Made by a program: the position numbers and the translations under genes
In this document: positions 39,305 to 46,830 of the stretch, in pieces
How positions within the stretch are numbered: position 1 is the first letter of the stretch
How the letters are laid out: the number at the start of each line of letters is the position of its first letter
Assembly (NCBI GenBank): GCA_937880925.1
Contig: CALGGB010000094.1
Span: 1-46,830, forward strand
Reading direction: 5' to 3'
Source: an uncultured Rhodospirillaceae bacterium
GTDB taxonomy: Bacteria > Pseudomonadota > Alphaproteobacteria > SP197
DNA: 46,830 nt
The notes under the pieces: generated by a model
Database searches by the model: none
Told to the model about the DNA's origin: nothing
The model's input: only the letters and a program-made list of their open reading frames with translations

Positions 39305-41745
39305 GCGCCTTCCCGACACAGGCCCGCGCCGTGATCGTCGGCGGCGGCATCATCGGCCTTTCGACCGCCTATCACCTGGCGCGCGAGGGCTGGAAAGAGG
39401 TCGTCGTGCTGGAGCGGGCGAAGCTCACCAGCGGCTCGACCTGGCATGCCGCCGGGCTGGTCGGCCAGTTGAGGAGCAGCGCCAACATCACGCGCCTGCT
39501 CGGCCACAGCGTCGATCTCTACAAGCGGCTGGAGGCCGAGACCGGACAGGCCACAGGCTGGCGCCAGACCGGGGGCCTGCGCCTTGCCTGCAACAGGGAC
39601 CGGCTGACCGAACTGGAACGCCAGGCCACGGTCGCGCACAGCTTCGGCCTGGAGATGCACATGCTCACGCCTGCCGAGGCGCTGGAGCTCTGGCCGGCCA
39701 TGCGCATCGACGATCTCGTCGGGGCTTCCTTCATCCCCAGCGACGGCCAGACCAATCCGTCCGACACGGCGATGGCGCTGGCTTCAGGCGCGCGCAAGGG
39801 CGGCGTGACGATCATCGAGGATTGCGCCGTCACCGGCGTCACGGTCGAGAAGGGCCGGGTCACCTCGGTCACCACCGATCAGGGCGCGATCGCCTGCGAG
39901 GTCGTCGTCAACTGCGCGGGCCAGTGGGCGCGTGAATTCGGCCGGCTGGCCGGGGTCAATGTGCCGCTGGCCTCCATGGAGCATCAGTACCTCATCACGG
40001 AGGCGATCCCGGATCTCCCGAAGGACCTGCCGACCATGCGCGATCCCGACCGGCGGACTTACTACAAGGAGGAGGTCGGCGGCCTGGTCATGGGCGGCTA
40101 CGAACCGGACCCCGAACCCTGGGCCGTGGGCGGCATCCCGCAGGGTTTTCATTTTTCCCTGCTGGATTCTGTCTGGGACCGTTTCGAGCAGCACATGGAA
40201 AACGCGGTCGCCCGCGTCCCCGCGCTGGAGACCGCAGGCATCAAGCAGCTGCTCAACGGCCCGGAGAGCTTCACGCCCGATGGCTGGTTCATCCTGGGCG
40301 AGGCGCCGGAGGTGGCGAACTTTTATGTCGGCGCCGGCTTCAATGCCTTTGGCATCGCCAGCGCGGGCGGTGCGGGCAAGGCGCTGGCCGAATGGGTCGC
40401 GGGCGGCGAGCCGCCGATGGACCTGTGGGCCGTCGACATTCGCCGCTTCGGCCAGCCCCATGGCGACGGCGCCTATGTCCGCAAGCTCACCGTAGAGGCC
40501 TGCGCGCGCCACTACGACGTTGCCTATCCCCATGCCGAACAGGAGACCGGACGCCCCCTGCGCGTCTCGCCGCTCTACGGCCGTCTTGACCGCGCCGGTG
40601 CGGTGTTCGGCGCCAAGCTCGGCTGGGAGCGGGCCAACTGGTTTGCACGCGGTGATGAGCCGCGCCGCGATGAACCCAGCTTCGGCAAGCCCAACTGGTT
40701 CGCCGCTGTCGCGCGCGAGCACAAGGCCTGCCGCGAGAGCGCGGCGCTTTTCGATCAGTCGAGCTTCGCCAAGTACCTGGTCACCGGGCGCGATGCCGAA
40801 CGGGCGCTCTCGATGATCTGCGCCAACAATGTGGCGCGCGCGCCGGGCCGTGTGAGCTACACCCAGATGCTCAACAGCAAGGGCGGCATCGAATGCGATC
40901 TCACCGTCACGCGTCTCGACGAGGAGAGCTACTACATCGTCACCGGCACCGGCTTTGCCACCCATGACGCCGACTGGATCGCGCGCCACCTGCCCGCCGA
41001 CAGCGATGCACGCCTCCTCGACGTCACCGCCGCCCACGCGGTGCTGACGCTGATGGGCCCCAACGCACGCGCGATCCTGGCTGCTGTCACCGAAGACGAT
41101 GTTTCCGCCGCGGCGATTCCCTTCGCCACCTGCCGCACCGTGATGATCGCGGGCGCCCCGGTGCGTGCTCTGCGCATCACCTATGTCGGTGAACTGGGCT
41201 TTGAACTGCACATGCCGTCCGACAGCGCCGGCGCGGTGTTCGATGCCATCACCGCGGCGGGCGAGCAGCATGGCCTGGCTCTGGCGGGTTACCGCGCCAT
41301 CGAAAGCCTGCGCCTGGAGAAGGGTTACCGCGCCTGGGGCAGCGACATCGGCCCGGATCATACGCCGATCGAGGCCGGGCTCTCCTGGGCGGTGAAGACG
41401 AAGTCGAATACGGATTTCATCGGCCGCGCGGCGATCGAGGCGCAACAACGCGAGGGTGTCGCCAAGCGTCTCGCCTGCTTCACGGTCGAGGATCCCGACG
41501 TGCCCATCCTCGGGCGCGAAACCATCTTCCGCGATGGCGAGCAGGTCGGCTGGCTCACATCGGGCGGCTTCGGCCACACTGTCGGCAAGCCGATCGGCTA
41601 TGGCTATGTCCGCCGCAAGGAGGGAGTCGATGACGCCTTCCTCGCCTCGGGCGCCTACGAGCTGGAAGTCGCCACCCGGCGCGTGCCCGCCACGCTTCAC
41701 ATGGCCGCGCTCTACGATCCGGAGAACCGTCGCATCCGTGCATGA
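39301..41745 (+). CDS. Dimethylglycine/sarcosine dehydrogenase-like FAD-GcvT enzyme
   Basis: An 814-residue protein with an N-terminal FAD-dependent oxidoreductase domain (VIVGGGIIGLSTAYHLA, 11-27) and GSTWHAAGL, in which His49 is the position of covalent flavin attachment in dimethylglycine and sarcosine dehydrogenases. An FAO_M-type middle part follows, then a GcvT aminomethyltransferase domain with C-terminal barrel (about 430-810; RITYVGELGFELHM, AGYRAIESLRLEKGYRAWG). Such enzymes oxidise an N-methyl group and pass the one-carbon unit to tetrahydrofolate. ATG 39301 overlaps the kinase stop by 4 bases. The methylated substrate is not identified. Confidence 0.9.
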   Translation: MSAFPTQARAVIVGGGIIGLSTAYHLAREGWKEVVVLERAKLTSGSTWHAAGLVGQLRSSANITRLLGHSVDLYKRLEAETGQATGWRQTGGLRLACNRDRLTELERQATVAHSFGLEMHMLTPAEALELWPAMRIDDLVGASFIPSDGQTNPSDTAMALASGARKGGVTIIEDCAVTGVTVEKGRVTSVTTDQGAIACEVVVNCAGQWAREFGRLAGVNVPLASMEHQYLITEAIPDLPKDLPTMRDPDRRTYYKEEVGGLVMGGYEPDPEPWAVGGIPQGFHFSLLDSVWDRFEQHMENAVARVPALETAGIKQLLNGPESFTPDGWFILGEAPEVANFYVGAGFNAFGIASAGGAGKALAEWVAGGEPPMDLWAVDIRRFGQPHGDGAYVRKLTVEACARHYDVAYPHAEQETGRPLRVSPLYGRLDRAGAVFGAKLGWERANWFARGDEPRRDEPSFGKPNWFAAVAREHKACRESAALFDQSSFAKYLVTGRDAERALSMICANNVARAPGRVSYTQMLNSKGGIECDLTVTRLDEESYYIVTGTGFATHDADWIARHLPADSDARLLDVTAAHAVLTLMGPNARAILAAVTEDDVSAAAIPFATCRTVMIAGAPVRALRITYVGELGFELHMPSDSAGAVFDAITAAGEQHGLALAGYRAIESLRLEKGYRAWGSDIGPDHTPIEAGLSWAVKTKSNTDFIGRAAIEAQQREGVAKRLACFTVEDPDVPILGRETIFRDGEQVGWLTSGGFGHTVGKPIGYGYVRRKEGVDDAFLASGAYELEVATRRVPATLHMAALYDPENRRIRA

Positions 41746-41802
41746 GGCCATGGCCCCGCGGTGCTTTCCGGGGTGGCCCTTGCGTCATCCGGCCAGCCGG
41801 GC

Positions 41803-41814
41803 TTCCCTAGGGAA
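41803..41814. promoter_or_regulatory. 12-base palindrome before the PEP-mutase-family gene
   Basis: TTCCCTAGGGAA is a perfect palindrome 18 bases before ATG 41832, next to the ribosome binding site. Just upstream (about 41747-41774) GGCC-GCCCCG pairs with CGGGG-GGCC as a weak hairpin after the previous stop. It may be an operator or a translation-blocking structure. Confidence 0.3.
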
Positions 41815-41831
41815 AAGCGCAAGAGGACAGT

Positions 41832-42614
41832 ATGGCCAAGCAGAACGACCACGCAGAGACCTTCCGCCGCCTCCATGTGAAGGGCTCGCCGCTGGTGCTC
41901 TTCAATGCCTGGGATGCCGGATCGGCACAGGCGGTGGCGCGCGGTGGCGCCGCGGCCATCGCCACGGGAAGCTGGTCGGTGGCGGGCGCCCACGGCTATG
42001 AGGACGGCGAGAAACTGCCGCTCGATCTGGTGGTCGACAACATCGCGCGTATCGTCTCTGCGGTGGACCTGCCGGTTTCGCTCGATTTCGAGGGCGGCTA
42101 CGGCCGACCGCCCCAGGAACTGGGCGCCAACCTGGCGCGCGTCATCGACGCCGGCGTCATCGGGATCAACCTCGAAGACCAGATGATCGGCGAGGACGGC
42201 TTCTACAGCGCCAAGGAACAGGCCGGCCGCATCATGGTCTGCCGCACCACCGCCGACGGCGCCGGACACCCCGCCTTTTTCATCAACGCCCGTTGCGACC
42301 TGTTCCTGAAGTCGAAGGCCGAGGCGCACGACGAGGCCATGCTCGACCAGGTGCTCGAGCGCGCCGCGGCCTATGCCGCCGCCGGTGCGGACGGTTTCTT
42401 TGCGCCGGGTCTGGTCGATGAAGGGCTGATCGGCAAGCTGTGCGAAAAGGCGACCCTGCCGGTCAACGTACTGATCTTTCCTTCATCGCCGCCCGCGCCG
42501 CGCCTTGCCGAACTGGGGGTGGCGCGCATCAGCCACGGCCCCGGTCCCTGGCGCCGCGCCATGGTCGCGCTGGAGGAGGCCGCCCGCGCGGCACACGCCG
42601 CACCGGCGGGTTAA
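41832..42614 (+). CDS. Isocitrate lyase/PEP mutase family protein
   Basis: The 260-residue TIM-barrel protein has FNAWDAGSAQAVARGGAAAI, the metal-site segment SLDFEGGYG, INLEDQ and FFINARCDLFL. These are the pattern of the oxaloacetate-decarboxylase/methylisocitrate-lyase-like branch of the PEP mutase superfamily. The family cleaves or forms C-C or C-P bonds in 2-hydroxy or 2-oxo acids. The catalytic KKCGH of isocitrate lyase is absent, so the reaction is undetermined. AAGAGGA precedes ATG 41832. An 86-base gap separates it from the dehydrogenase gene, so it may be the last gene of that operon. It overlaps the convergent channel gene by 4 bases. Confidence 0.82.
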   Translation: MAKQNDHAETFRRLHVKGSPLVLFNAWDAGSAQAVARGGAAAIATGSWSVAGAHGYEDGEKLPLDLVVDNIARIVSAVDLPVSLDFEGGYGRPPQELGANLARVIDAGVIGINLEDQMIGEDGFYSAKEQAGRIMVCRTTADGAGHPAFFINARCDLFLKSKAEAHDEAMLDQVLERAAAYAAAGADGFFAPGLVDEGLIGKLCEKATLPVNVLIFPSSPPAPRLAELGVARISHGPGPWRRAMVALEEAARAAHAAPAG

Positions 42615-43444
42615 CCCTTTCCGTTCAGATCGCGCCGCAGGGCGGAGACTTCGTCGCGCAGGGCGCGGATGTCGTTGTGCAGGGCCTCGGCCTCGCGCCG
42701 GGCAAGCTCGTCGGCATCCTGCATCAGGCTGTCGTGTTCCTCCTGGTGGACCTGCTGCATGGAATCCACCACCACCGCGATGAACAGGTTCAGCACCGCA
42801 AAGCTGACGATCAGGATGAAGGGCACGAAGAACGCCCAGGCCCAGGGGTGCACCTCCATCACCGGGCGCACGATGCCCATGGACCAGCTTTCCAGGGTCA
42901 TGATCTGGAACAGCGAGTACATGGATTGCCCGATGCTGCCGAACCATTCGGGAAACTGGCCGCCGAACAGCTTTGTTGCCATCACGGCAAAGACATAGAA
43001 CAGCATGATCAGCAGCAGCGCGATGGAGCCCATGCCGGGCAGGGAGCGCAGCAGCGTCTCCACGACGCGGCGCAGGCGCGGCACCACGGAGACCAGGCGC
43101 AGCACACGCAGGATGCGCAGCGCGCGCAGCACCGAAAGCGAGCCGGTTTCGGGAATCAGCGCGATGCCGACGACGATAACGTCGAAAATGCTCCAGGGAT
43201 CGCGCCAGAAGCTGCGCCCGTGGGCACCCATGCGCAGGCCGATCTCGACCACGAACACGGCCAGGATTGCCGCATCGGCCGCGGCGATGATCGGGCCCCA
43301 TGTGGCCATGACCGAAGGCACCGTCTCCAGCCCCAGCAGGATCGCGTTGATGACGATCAGTGCCGTGATGGTGCGGGTGAAGTGGCGGTTTTCGACGAGG
43401 CGGAGCAAGCGCTCGCGCCAGGCTGGCAGGGCTGTCGCGGTCAC
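42611..43444 (-). CDS. Bacterial voltage-gated sodium channel (NaChBac/NavMs type)
   Basis: A 277-residue six-helix channel subunit. S4 has Arg107, 110, 113 and 116 at every third position (VLRALRILRVLR). The selectivity filter TLESWS (183-188) is that of bacterial sodium channels, and TLESWSMGIVRP is as in NavMs. S6 (about 205-230) ends in NLFIAVVVDSMQQ, and a C-terminal helix (about 235-275) should form the tetramer coiled coil. It would admit sodium across the inner membrane on depolarisation. GTG 43444 lies just after the stop of the upstream hydrolase and has GAGG upstream. A longer start at 43522 would overlap that gene by 65 bases. Confidence 0.9.
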   Translation of the reverse strand: MTATALPAWRERLLRLVENRHFTRTITALIVINAILLGLETVPSVMATWGPIIAAADAAILAVFVVEIGLRMGAHGRSFWRDPWSIFDVIVVGIALIPETGSLSVLRALRILRVLRLVSVVPRLRRVVETLLRSLPGMGSIALLLIMLFYVFAVMATKLFGGQFPEWFGSIGQSMYSLFQIMTLESWSMGIVRPVMEVHPWAWAFFVPFILIVSFAVLNLFIAVVVDSMQQVHQEEHDSLMQDADELARREAEALHNDIRALRDEVSALRRDLNGKG

Positions 43445-43457
43445 GAAGGCATGTTCC

Positions 43458-44306
43458 TCAAGTGCGTCTGGCGCCCTTGAGATGGTCGCCCAGGAAGGCC
43501 AGCACAATGCCTGCAGCCCCATGGTCGTAAAGATCCATGTGGCCGGCCTGGGGCACGATGGCGAGTTCCCGCGGCTCGTTGGCTTGCGCGAACAGTTCCT
43601 CGGCCTGGCGCACCGGGATGATGGTGTCGCGCTTGCCGTGCAGCATCAGCACCGGCGCCTTCACCTTGCCGATCACCTTGATCGCCTCGAAGCGGTCGGT
43701 GACCAGGCTGCTGACGAACGGCATGTACCAGTAATGGCTGGAAGCGACATCGGCGAGCGAGGTGTAGGGCGATTCCAGCACCACGGCGGCCAGCGGCGCG
43801 GTGCTGGCAATCTCGATCGCCACTGCCGTGCCCAGGGATTCGCCATAGGCCACGACATGGTCGGGCGAAACACCGTGATGTTCCAGCCAGGCCAGGCCCG
43901 CGCGGGCGTCGGTGTAGAGGCCTTCCTCACCGGGTGTGCCGGGGTTGCCGCCGAAACCGCGGTAGCCGACCATGAACAGGCCGTAGCCGGCATCGGCGAA
44001 TGCGGCGAGCTTGCCGACGCGATGGCCGATGTGGCCGGCATTCCCGTGGGTCACCAGCAGGGTCGCCATGCCGGGCGCGGCGGCGCGATACCAGGAGATC
44101 AGCGTCAGATCGTCGTCTGTCTTGACCTCGACGGCCTCGAAACCCTCGACGCCGGCACGCGCCAGGTCGGGGACGTCGCTGCCGAACTGATAGAGCAGGG
44201 AGCGCTGGAAGGCGAACAGGCCGTTGGCGATCTGACCGTAGCTGCTCAGCGTAGCCTCTGCGATGCGCCAGGGCATCGCGGCCAGCGAAGTGGTCGAATC
44301 GGTCAA
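43458..44306 (-). CDS. Alpha/beta hydrolase (ABHD13/17-like)
   Basis: A 282-residue serine hydrolase with nucleophile Ser157 in YGESLG, acid Asp227 in HGKRDTIIP and His256 in QAGHMDL. The oxyanion strand is VTHGNAGHIGHR. Residues 15-40 form an N-terminal hydrophobic or amphipathic helix. It resembles the YfhR/ABHD13/ABHD17 group, often membrane-associated esterases or depalmitoylases, but the substrate is unknown. The start is TTG 44306 with GGGAG upstream; ATG 44276 is an alternative. It precedes the sodium channel gene by 13 bases in the same transcript. Confidence 0.82.
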   Translation of the reverse strand: MTDSTTSLAAMPWRIAEATLSSYGQIANGLFAFQRSLLYQFGSDVPDLARAGVEGFEAVEVKTDDDLTLISWYRAAAPGMATLLVTHGNAGHIGHRVGKLAAFADAGYGLFMVGYRGFGGNPGTPGEEGLYTDARAGLAWLEHHGVSPDHVVAYGESLGTAVAIEIASTAPLAAVVLESPYTSLADVASSHYWYMPFVSSLVTDRFEAIKVIGKVKAPVLMLHGKRDTIIPVRQAEELFAQANEPRELAIVPQAGHMDLYDHGAAGIVLAFLGDHLKGARRT

Positions 44307-44389
44307 GGGAACTCCCGGGGCGGGGTAGGAACGATTACGGTTTTAAACGACCATGACAGATGTGTCAGGCAAAAGAACGTGGAGTGACA

Positions 44390-45097
44390 ATGGCCGAAAA
44401 CGGCAACAAACCGCGCGGGGGCGGTGGCTGGATCGTCACGCTGATTCTGCTGGGCGCCGCCGGGCTTGCCGCCTGGGCCTGGGTGCGCCTGCCTGAAGGC
44501 GCCGAGCTGCGTTTCGTCTATCTGATCGCCCTGCTGGCCTTCCTTGGCGGCAGCCTGCTGTGGAGCCTGCGCCGGGCACCGCTCTCGCGCAGCCTGCGCC
44601 ATGCCGCGATCTGGCTGGTCCTGGGGGCGGTGCTCTTCGTGGGTTACAGCTTCCGCGACGAGGCCCGTTATGTTCTCGACCGCGTCGCGGGCGATCTCTC
44701 GCCCGAGCGCGGTTACGGCGCCACCGACCGCGAGATCAGCTTCCGCGCCGGGCCGGGCGGGCATTATTCCGTGGAGGCCATGGTCGACGGCGTGCCGGTT
44801 GAGCTCATGGTCGATACCGGGGCGAGCGAGGTGGTGCTCACTCTGGAGGACGCCCGACGCCTGGGTTTCGATCCCGACCGCATGACCTTCTCGCGCACCT
44901 ATCAGACCGCCAACGGCATCGTCCACGGCGCCCCGGTGGTGCTCCAGAAGCTCGCCATCGGCCCCATCGTCGTCGAAAACGTCCGCGCCTCGGTCAACAG
45001 CGCGCCCATGGAGGGCTCGCTGCTCGGCATGACCTTCCTCTCCCGGATCGGCGGCTACAGCGTCTCCGGCAACGTCCTGACGCTCCATGCACCCTAG
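44390..45097 (+). CDS. Membrane-anchored retropepsin-like aspartic protease
   Basis: The 235-residue protein has three N-terminal transmembrane helices (about 14-32, 42-59 and 71-87) and a C-terminal single-lobe aspartic protease domain. The active-site motif LMVDTGASEVVL has Asp142, followed by LEDARRLGF, a flap-like YQTANGIVHGAPVVL and SLLGMTFLSRIGGYSV. This is the TIGR02281-type clan AA protease, which must dimerise to form one active site and probably works in the periplasm. Substrate unknown. ATG 44390 has GGAG upstream; ATG 44360 is less likely. It is divergent from the hydrolase-channel pair. Confidence 0.85.
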   Translation: MAENGNKPRGGGGWIVTLILLGAAGLAAWAWVRLPEGAELRFVYLIALLAFLGGSLLWSLRRAPLSRSLRHAAIWLVLGAVLFVGYSFRDEARYVLDRVAGDLSPERGYGATDREISFRAGPGGHYSVEAMVDGVPVELMVDTGASEVVLTLEDARRLGFDPDRMTFSRTYQTANGIVHGAPVVLQKLAIGPIVVENVRASVNSAPMEGSLLGMTFLSRIGGYSVSGNVLTLHAP

Positions 45098-45128
45098 AAT
45101 CAAAACGAGCCCGGCGTTGCCGCCGGGC
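45098..45128 (-). terminator. Intrinsic terminator between convergent genes
   Basis: GCCCGGCG and CGCCGGGC form a perfect 8-bp stem with loop TTGC at 45109-45128. On the leftward strand it is followed by TCGTTTTGATT, so it mainly ends the Bax-inhibitor-1 family gene. Confidence 0.75.
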
Positions 45129-45152
45129 CCGTGAGACGTCCTGCCGTCAGGT

Positions 45153-45911
45153 TCAGCGATTGTTGCCGAACAGGCTCAGCAGCATGACGAACAGGTTGAT
45201 GAAGTCGAGGTAGAGCCGCAGGGCGCCGTGGATCGCACCCTTGGCGGCCATCTCGCCGTTCATGTGGACGCTGTAGCTCTCCTTGATGCGCTGGGTGTCG
45301 TAAGCGGTGAGGCCGACGAAGACCAGCACGCCGATGATCGAGATCGCGAACTGCAGGGCGCTGCTCTGCAGGAAGATATTCACCACCATCGCGATGACGA
45401 CGCCGATCAGGCCCATGAACAGGAACGAACCCCAGCCGGCCAGCGACTTCTTCGTCGTGTAGCCATAAAGGCTCATCGCGCCGAAGGTCGTTGCGGTGAT
45501 GAAGAAGACCGCGGCGATGCTTTCGGCGGTGTAGACCATGAAGATGGTCGCCAGGGACAGGCCCATAGCGGCGGCAAAGACCCAGAACAGGGTCTGGGCG
45601 CCGGCGACCGACATCTTCTGGAGCCGGGCCGAGAACAGGATGACGAGGCCAAGCGGGGCCAGCATCACGAGCCACTTCAGCGGGCTCATGAACAGCGTTT
45701 CACCCAGGGAGGTCAGGGCGACGATCTGCCCGGCCTCGTTGGTGACGGTTGCGAACTGGGCGACCGCAAAGGCGACGACGCCCGTGATCAGGAGGCCCAG
45801 GCCCATGTAGTTGTAGACCTTGAGCATGTAGGCGCGCAGGCCGGCATCGAACAATGCGCCCGATTGGGCGCGGCTCGTTGCGGTGCGGGGGTCGGCATTG
45901 CCAAACGCCAT
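45153..45911 (-). CDS. Bax inhibitor-1/YccA family membrane protein
   Basis: A 252-residue protein with seven hydrophobic helices after a 20-residue soluble start. It has family patterns YNYMGLGLLITGVVAF, ITATTFGAMSLYGY and the C-terminal GLTAYDTQRIKESY, which contains the conserved Asp of the pH-sensing pair, and ends LYLDFINLFVMLLSLFG. Bacterial members (YccA, YbhL, YetJ) bind FtsH or leak calcium in a pH-dependent way. ATG 45911 is preceded by GAGGGAAA. It is a single leftward gene with its own terminator. Confidence 0.93.
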   Translation of the reverse strand: MAFGNADPRTATSRAQSGALFDAGLRAYMLKVYNYMGLGLLITGVVAFAVAQFATVTNEAGQIVALTSLGETLFMSPLKWLVMLAPLGLVILFSARLQKMSVAGAQTLFWVFAAAMGLSLATIFMVYTAESIAAVFFITATTFGAMSLYGYTTKKSLAGWGSFLFMGLIGVVIAMVVNIFLQSSALQFAISIIGVLVFVGLTAYDTQRIKESYSVHMNGEMAAKGAIHGALRLYLDFINLFVMLLSLFGNNR

Positions 45912-46049
45912 GTGCGTGTTTCCCTCGAAGTGAACTGTTGCAGTGCGGCCGAAACCGTACCATTCGGTACCGATATGTGGAAGCGATACCGGTCGGCTTC
46001 AAGGGCGAAAGCGACGGTAGCCCAAGGGTTTGAGTCCGGTGTTCACAGA

Positions 46050-46830
46050 TTATTGACCGCGCAGGATGGGGGCTGCGGGCCGGGCAAGGGCCCGCCAGCT
46101 CGCCACGATCCCGGCGACCAGGGAGACGCAAAGCGCCAGCGCGGCGACCCCGAGCAGCGGGCCCCAGGGGAGCATCCAGCTCGTCCCCAGCACGAACCGC
46201 ACCACGCCCCAGGCCGCCAGGCCGCCCAGGATGAGCGCCAGAACGGCGGTCGCACCGCCCAGTATCAGGTGTTCGATGGTGAAGGCGGTGGCGAGCTGGC
46301 GTCGTGTCGCGCCCAGCACCTTCATCACCGCGGCGTCATAGACCCGGCGGCGCTGTTGAGCCGCTACCGCTTCGGCCAGCACGACGATTCCGGCGAGCAG
46401 GGCCAGGCCCGCAATGCCGCCGATCGCCGCGTCGATGCGCGAGAGGATGGCCAGCACGTCGCCCAGCACGTCGCGCACGCCGATCGCCGAGACATTGGGG
46501 AAGTCGCGCGCCACGGCGCTGCGCAGCGGGCTTTCGGCGCTGGCGGCGGCATGGACGGTGGCGATATGGGTATGGGGGGCGGCTTCCATTGTGCCCGGTG
46601 CAAAGACCAGCACGAAGTTGATGCCCATGGTCGCCCAGTCGATCCGGCGCAGGTTGGCAATGGTCGCGGTGATGTCGCGGCCCATGACGTTGACCGTCAG
46701 CGTGTCGCCGATGCCGATGCCGAAGCCTTCGGCAATCTCGGCATCGAAGGACAGCATCGGCGGGCCGGCATAGTCGGCGGGCCACCATTCGCCGGCAACG
46801 ACATCGGCGTTGTCAGGCGCCTCTGCCGCA
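46050..46830 (-). CDS. FtsX-like ABC transporter permease, C-terminal fragment
   Basis: The frame is open at the right edge, so only the last 259 residues are visible. They begin in a periplasmic domain (GEWWPADYAGPP, then EGFGIGIGDTLTVNVMGRDI) and end in an FtsX-type permease domain with three helices. The cytoplasmic loop RRRVYDAAVMKVLGATRRQL is the motif that contacts the ATPase. The pattern fits the YbbP group, large permeases paired with a LolD-like ATPase and often next to a TesA lysophospholipase. The partner genes would lie to the right of the window. The gap 45912-46049 shows no gene. Confidence 0.85.
   Translation of the reverse strand, partial: AAEAPDNADVVAGEWWPADYAGPPMLSFDAEIAEGFGIGIGDTLTVNVMGRDITATIANLRRIDWATMGINFVLVFAPGTMEAAPHTHIATVHAAASAESPLRSAVARDFPNVSAIGVRDVLGDVLAILSRIDAAIGGIAGLALLAGIVVLAEAVAAQQRRRVYDAAVMKVLGATRRQLATAFTIEHLILGGATAVLALILGGLAAWGVVRFVLGTSWMLPWGPLLGVAALALCVSLVAGIVASWRALARPAAPILRGQ

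Overview
The window looks like chromosome of a high-GC alphaproteobacterium, probably a Rhodospirillales-type marine or aquatic lineage. The grounds are dense short-gapped operons with many GTG/TTG starts, a Caulobacter-style tad/cpa pilus locus, an FMN-riboswitch-controlled RibH2-type lumazine synthase, a betaine-type ABC/dimethylglycine-dehydrogenase-like cluster and a NavMs-like sodium channel. The lineage is inferred from gene content only. I saw no rRNA, tRNA, CRISPR array, prophage or intact insertion sequence.

Region 1 (1-15.6 kb) is a Tad (Flp, type IVb) pilus locus. TadE/TadG-type pseudopilins and a von Willebrand factor A protein read rightward. A receiver-GGDEF protein that has lost its catalytic residues and a free-standing secretin N-domain protein read leftward. 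A TPR-SPOR lipoprotein reads rightward. The machine operon cpaB-cpaC-cpaD-cpaE-cpaF-tadB-tadC, then cpaA and the pilin gene flp, read leftward. The odd points are a CpaB that contains two complete SAF/RcpC units, a cpaE that seems to start at ATT, and CtrA-like boxes upstream of both flp and cpaB.

Region 2 (15.6-21.8 kb) holds a histidine/phenylalanine ammonia-lyase homologue that cannot form the MIO cofactor, a small membrane protein, two divergent paralogous ATP-grasp genes, a PGPGW-like membrane protein, a TauE/SafE exporter and a flavodoxin-fold quinone reductase. Small hairpin repeats with a GTGTGA loop lie in the gaps.

Region 3 (21.8-30.3 kb) is a sulfate-assimilation group read leftward: a short Arg-rich ORF, a siroheme synthase, CysH and an 1158-residue fused iron-sulfur flavoprotein. 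It sits behind a strong promoter and a structured leader, and no sulfite reductase gene is present. Divergent to it are a DUF1989-GcvT fusion, an entericidin-like lipoprotein and an MgtC-family protein.

Region 4 (30.4-34.3 kb) carries an acyl-CoA dehydrogenase, the FMN riboswitch with ribH2, and a DeoR-type regulator whose natural start is put out of frame by a three-copy 8-bp tandem repeat. A 0.6-kb gap with strong hairpins follows.

Region 5 (34.3-42.6 kb) is one rightward operon for uptake and breakdown of a betaine-like amine: binding protein, ATPase, double permease, choline-kinase-like phosphotransferase, dimethylglycine/sarcosine-dehydrogenase-like FAD-GcvT enzyme and a PEP-mutase-family enzyme. 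Several genes overlap by 4 bases.

Region 6 (42.6-46.8 kb) has a bacterial voltage-gated sodium channel, an alpha/beta hydrolase, a membrane-anchored retropepsin-like protease, a Bax-inhibitor-1 family protein and the C-terminal part of an FtsX-like ABC permease that runs off the window.
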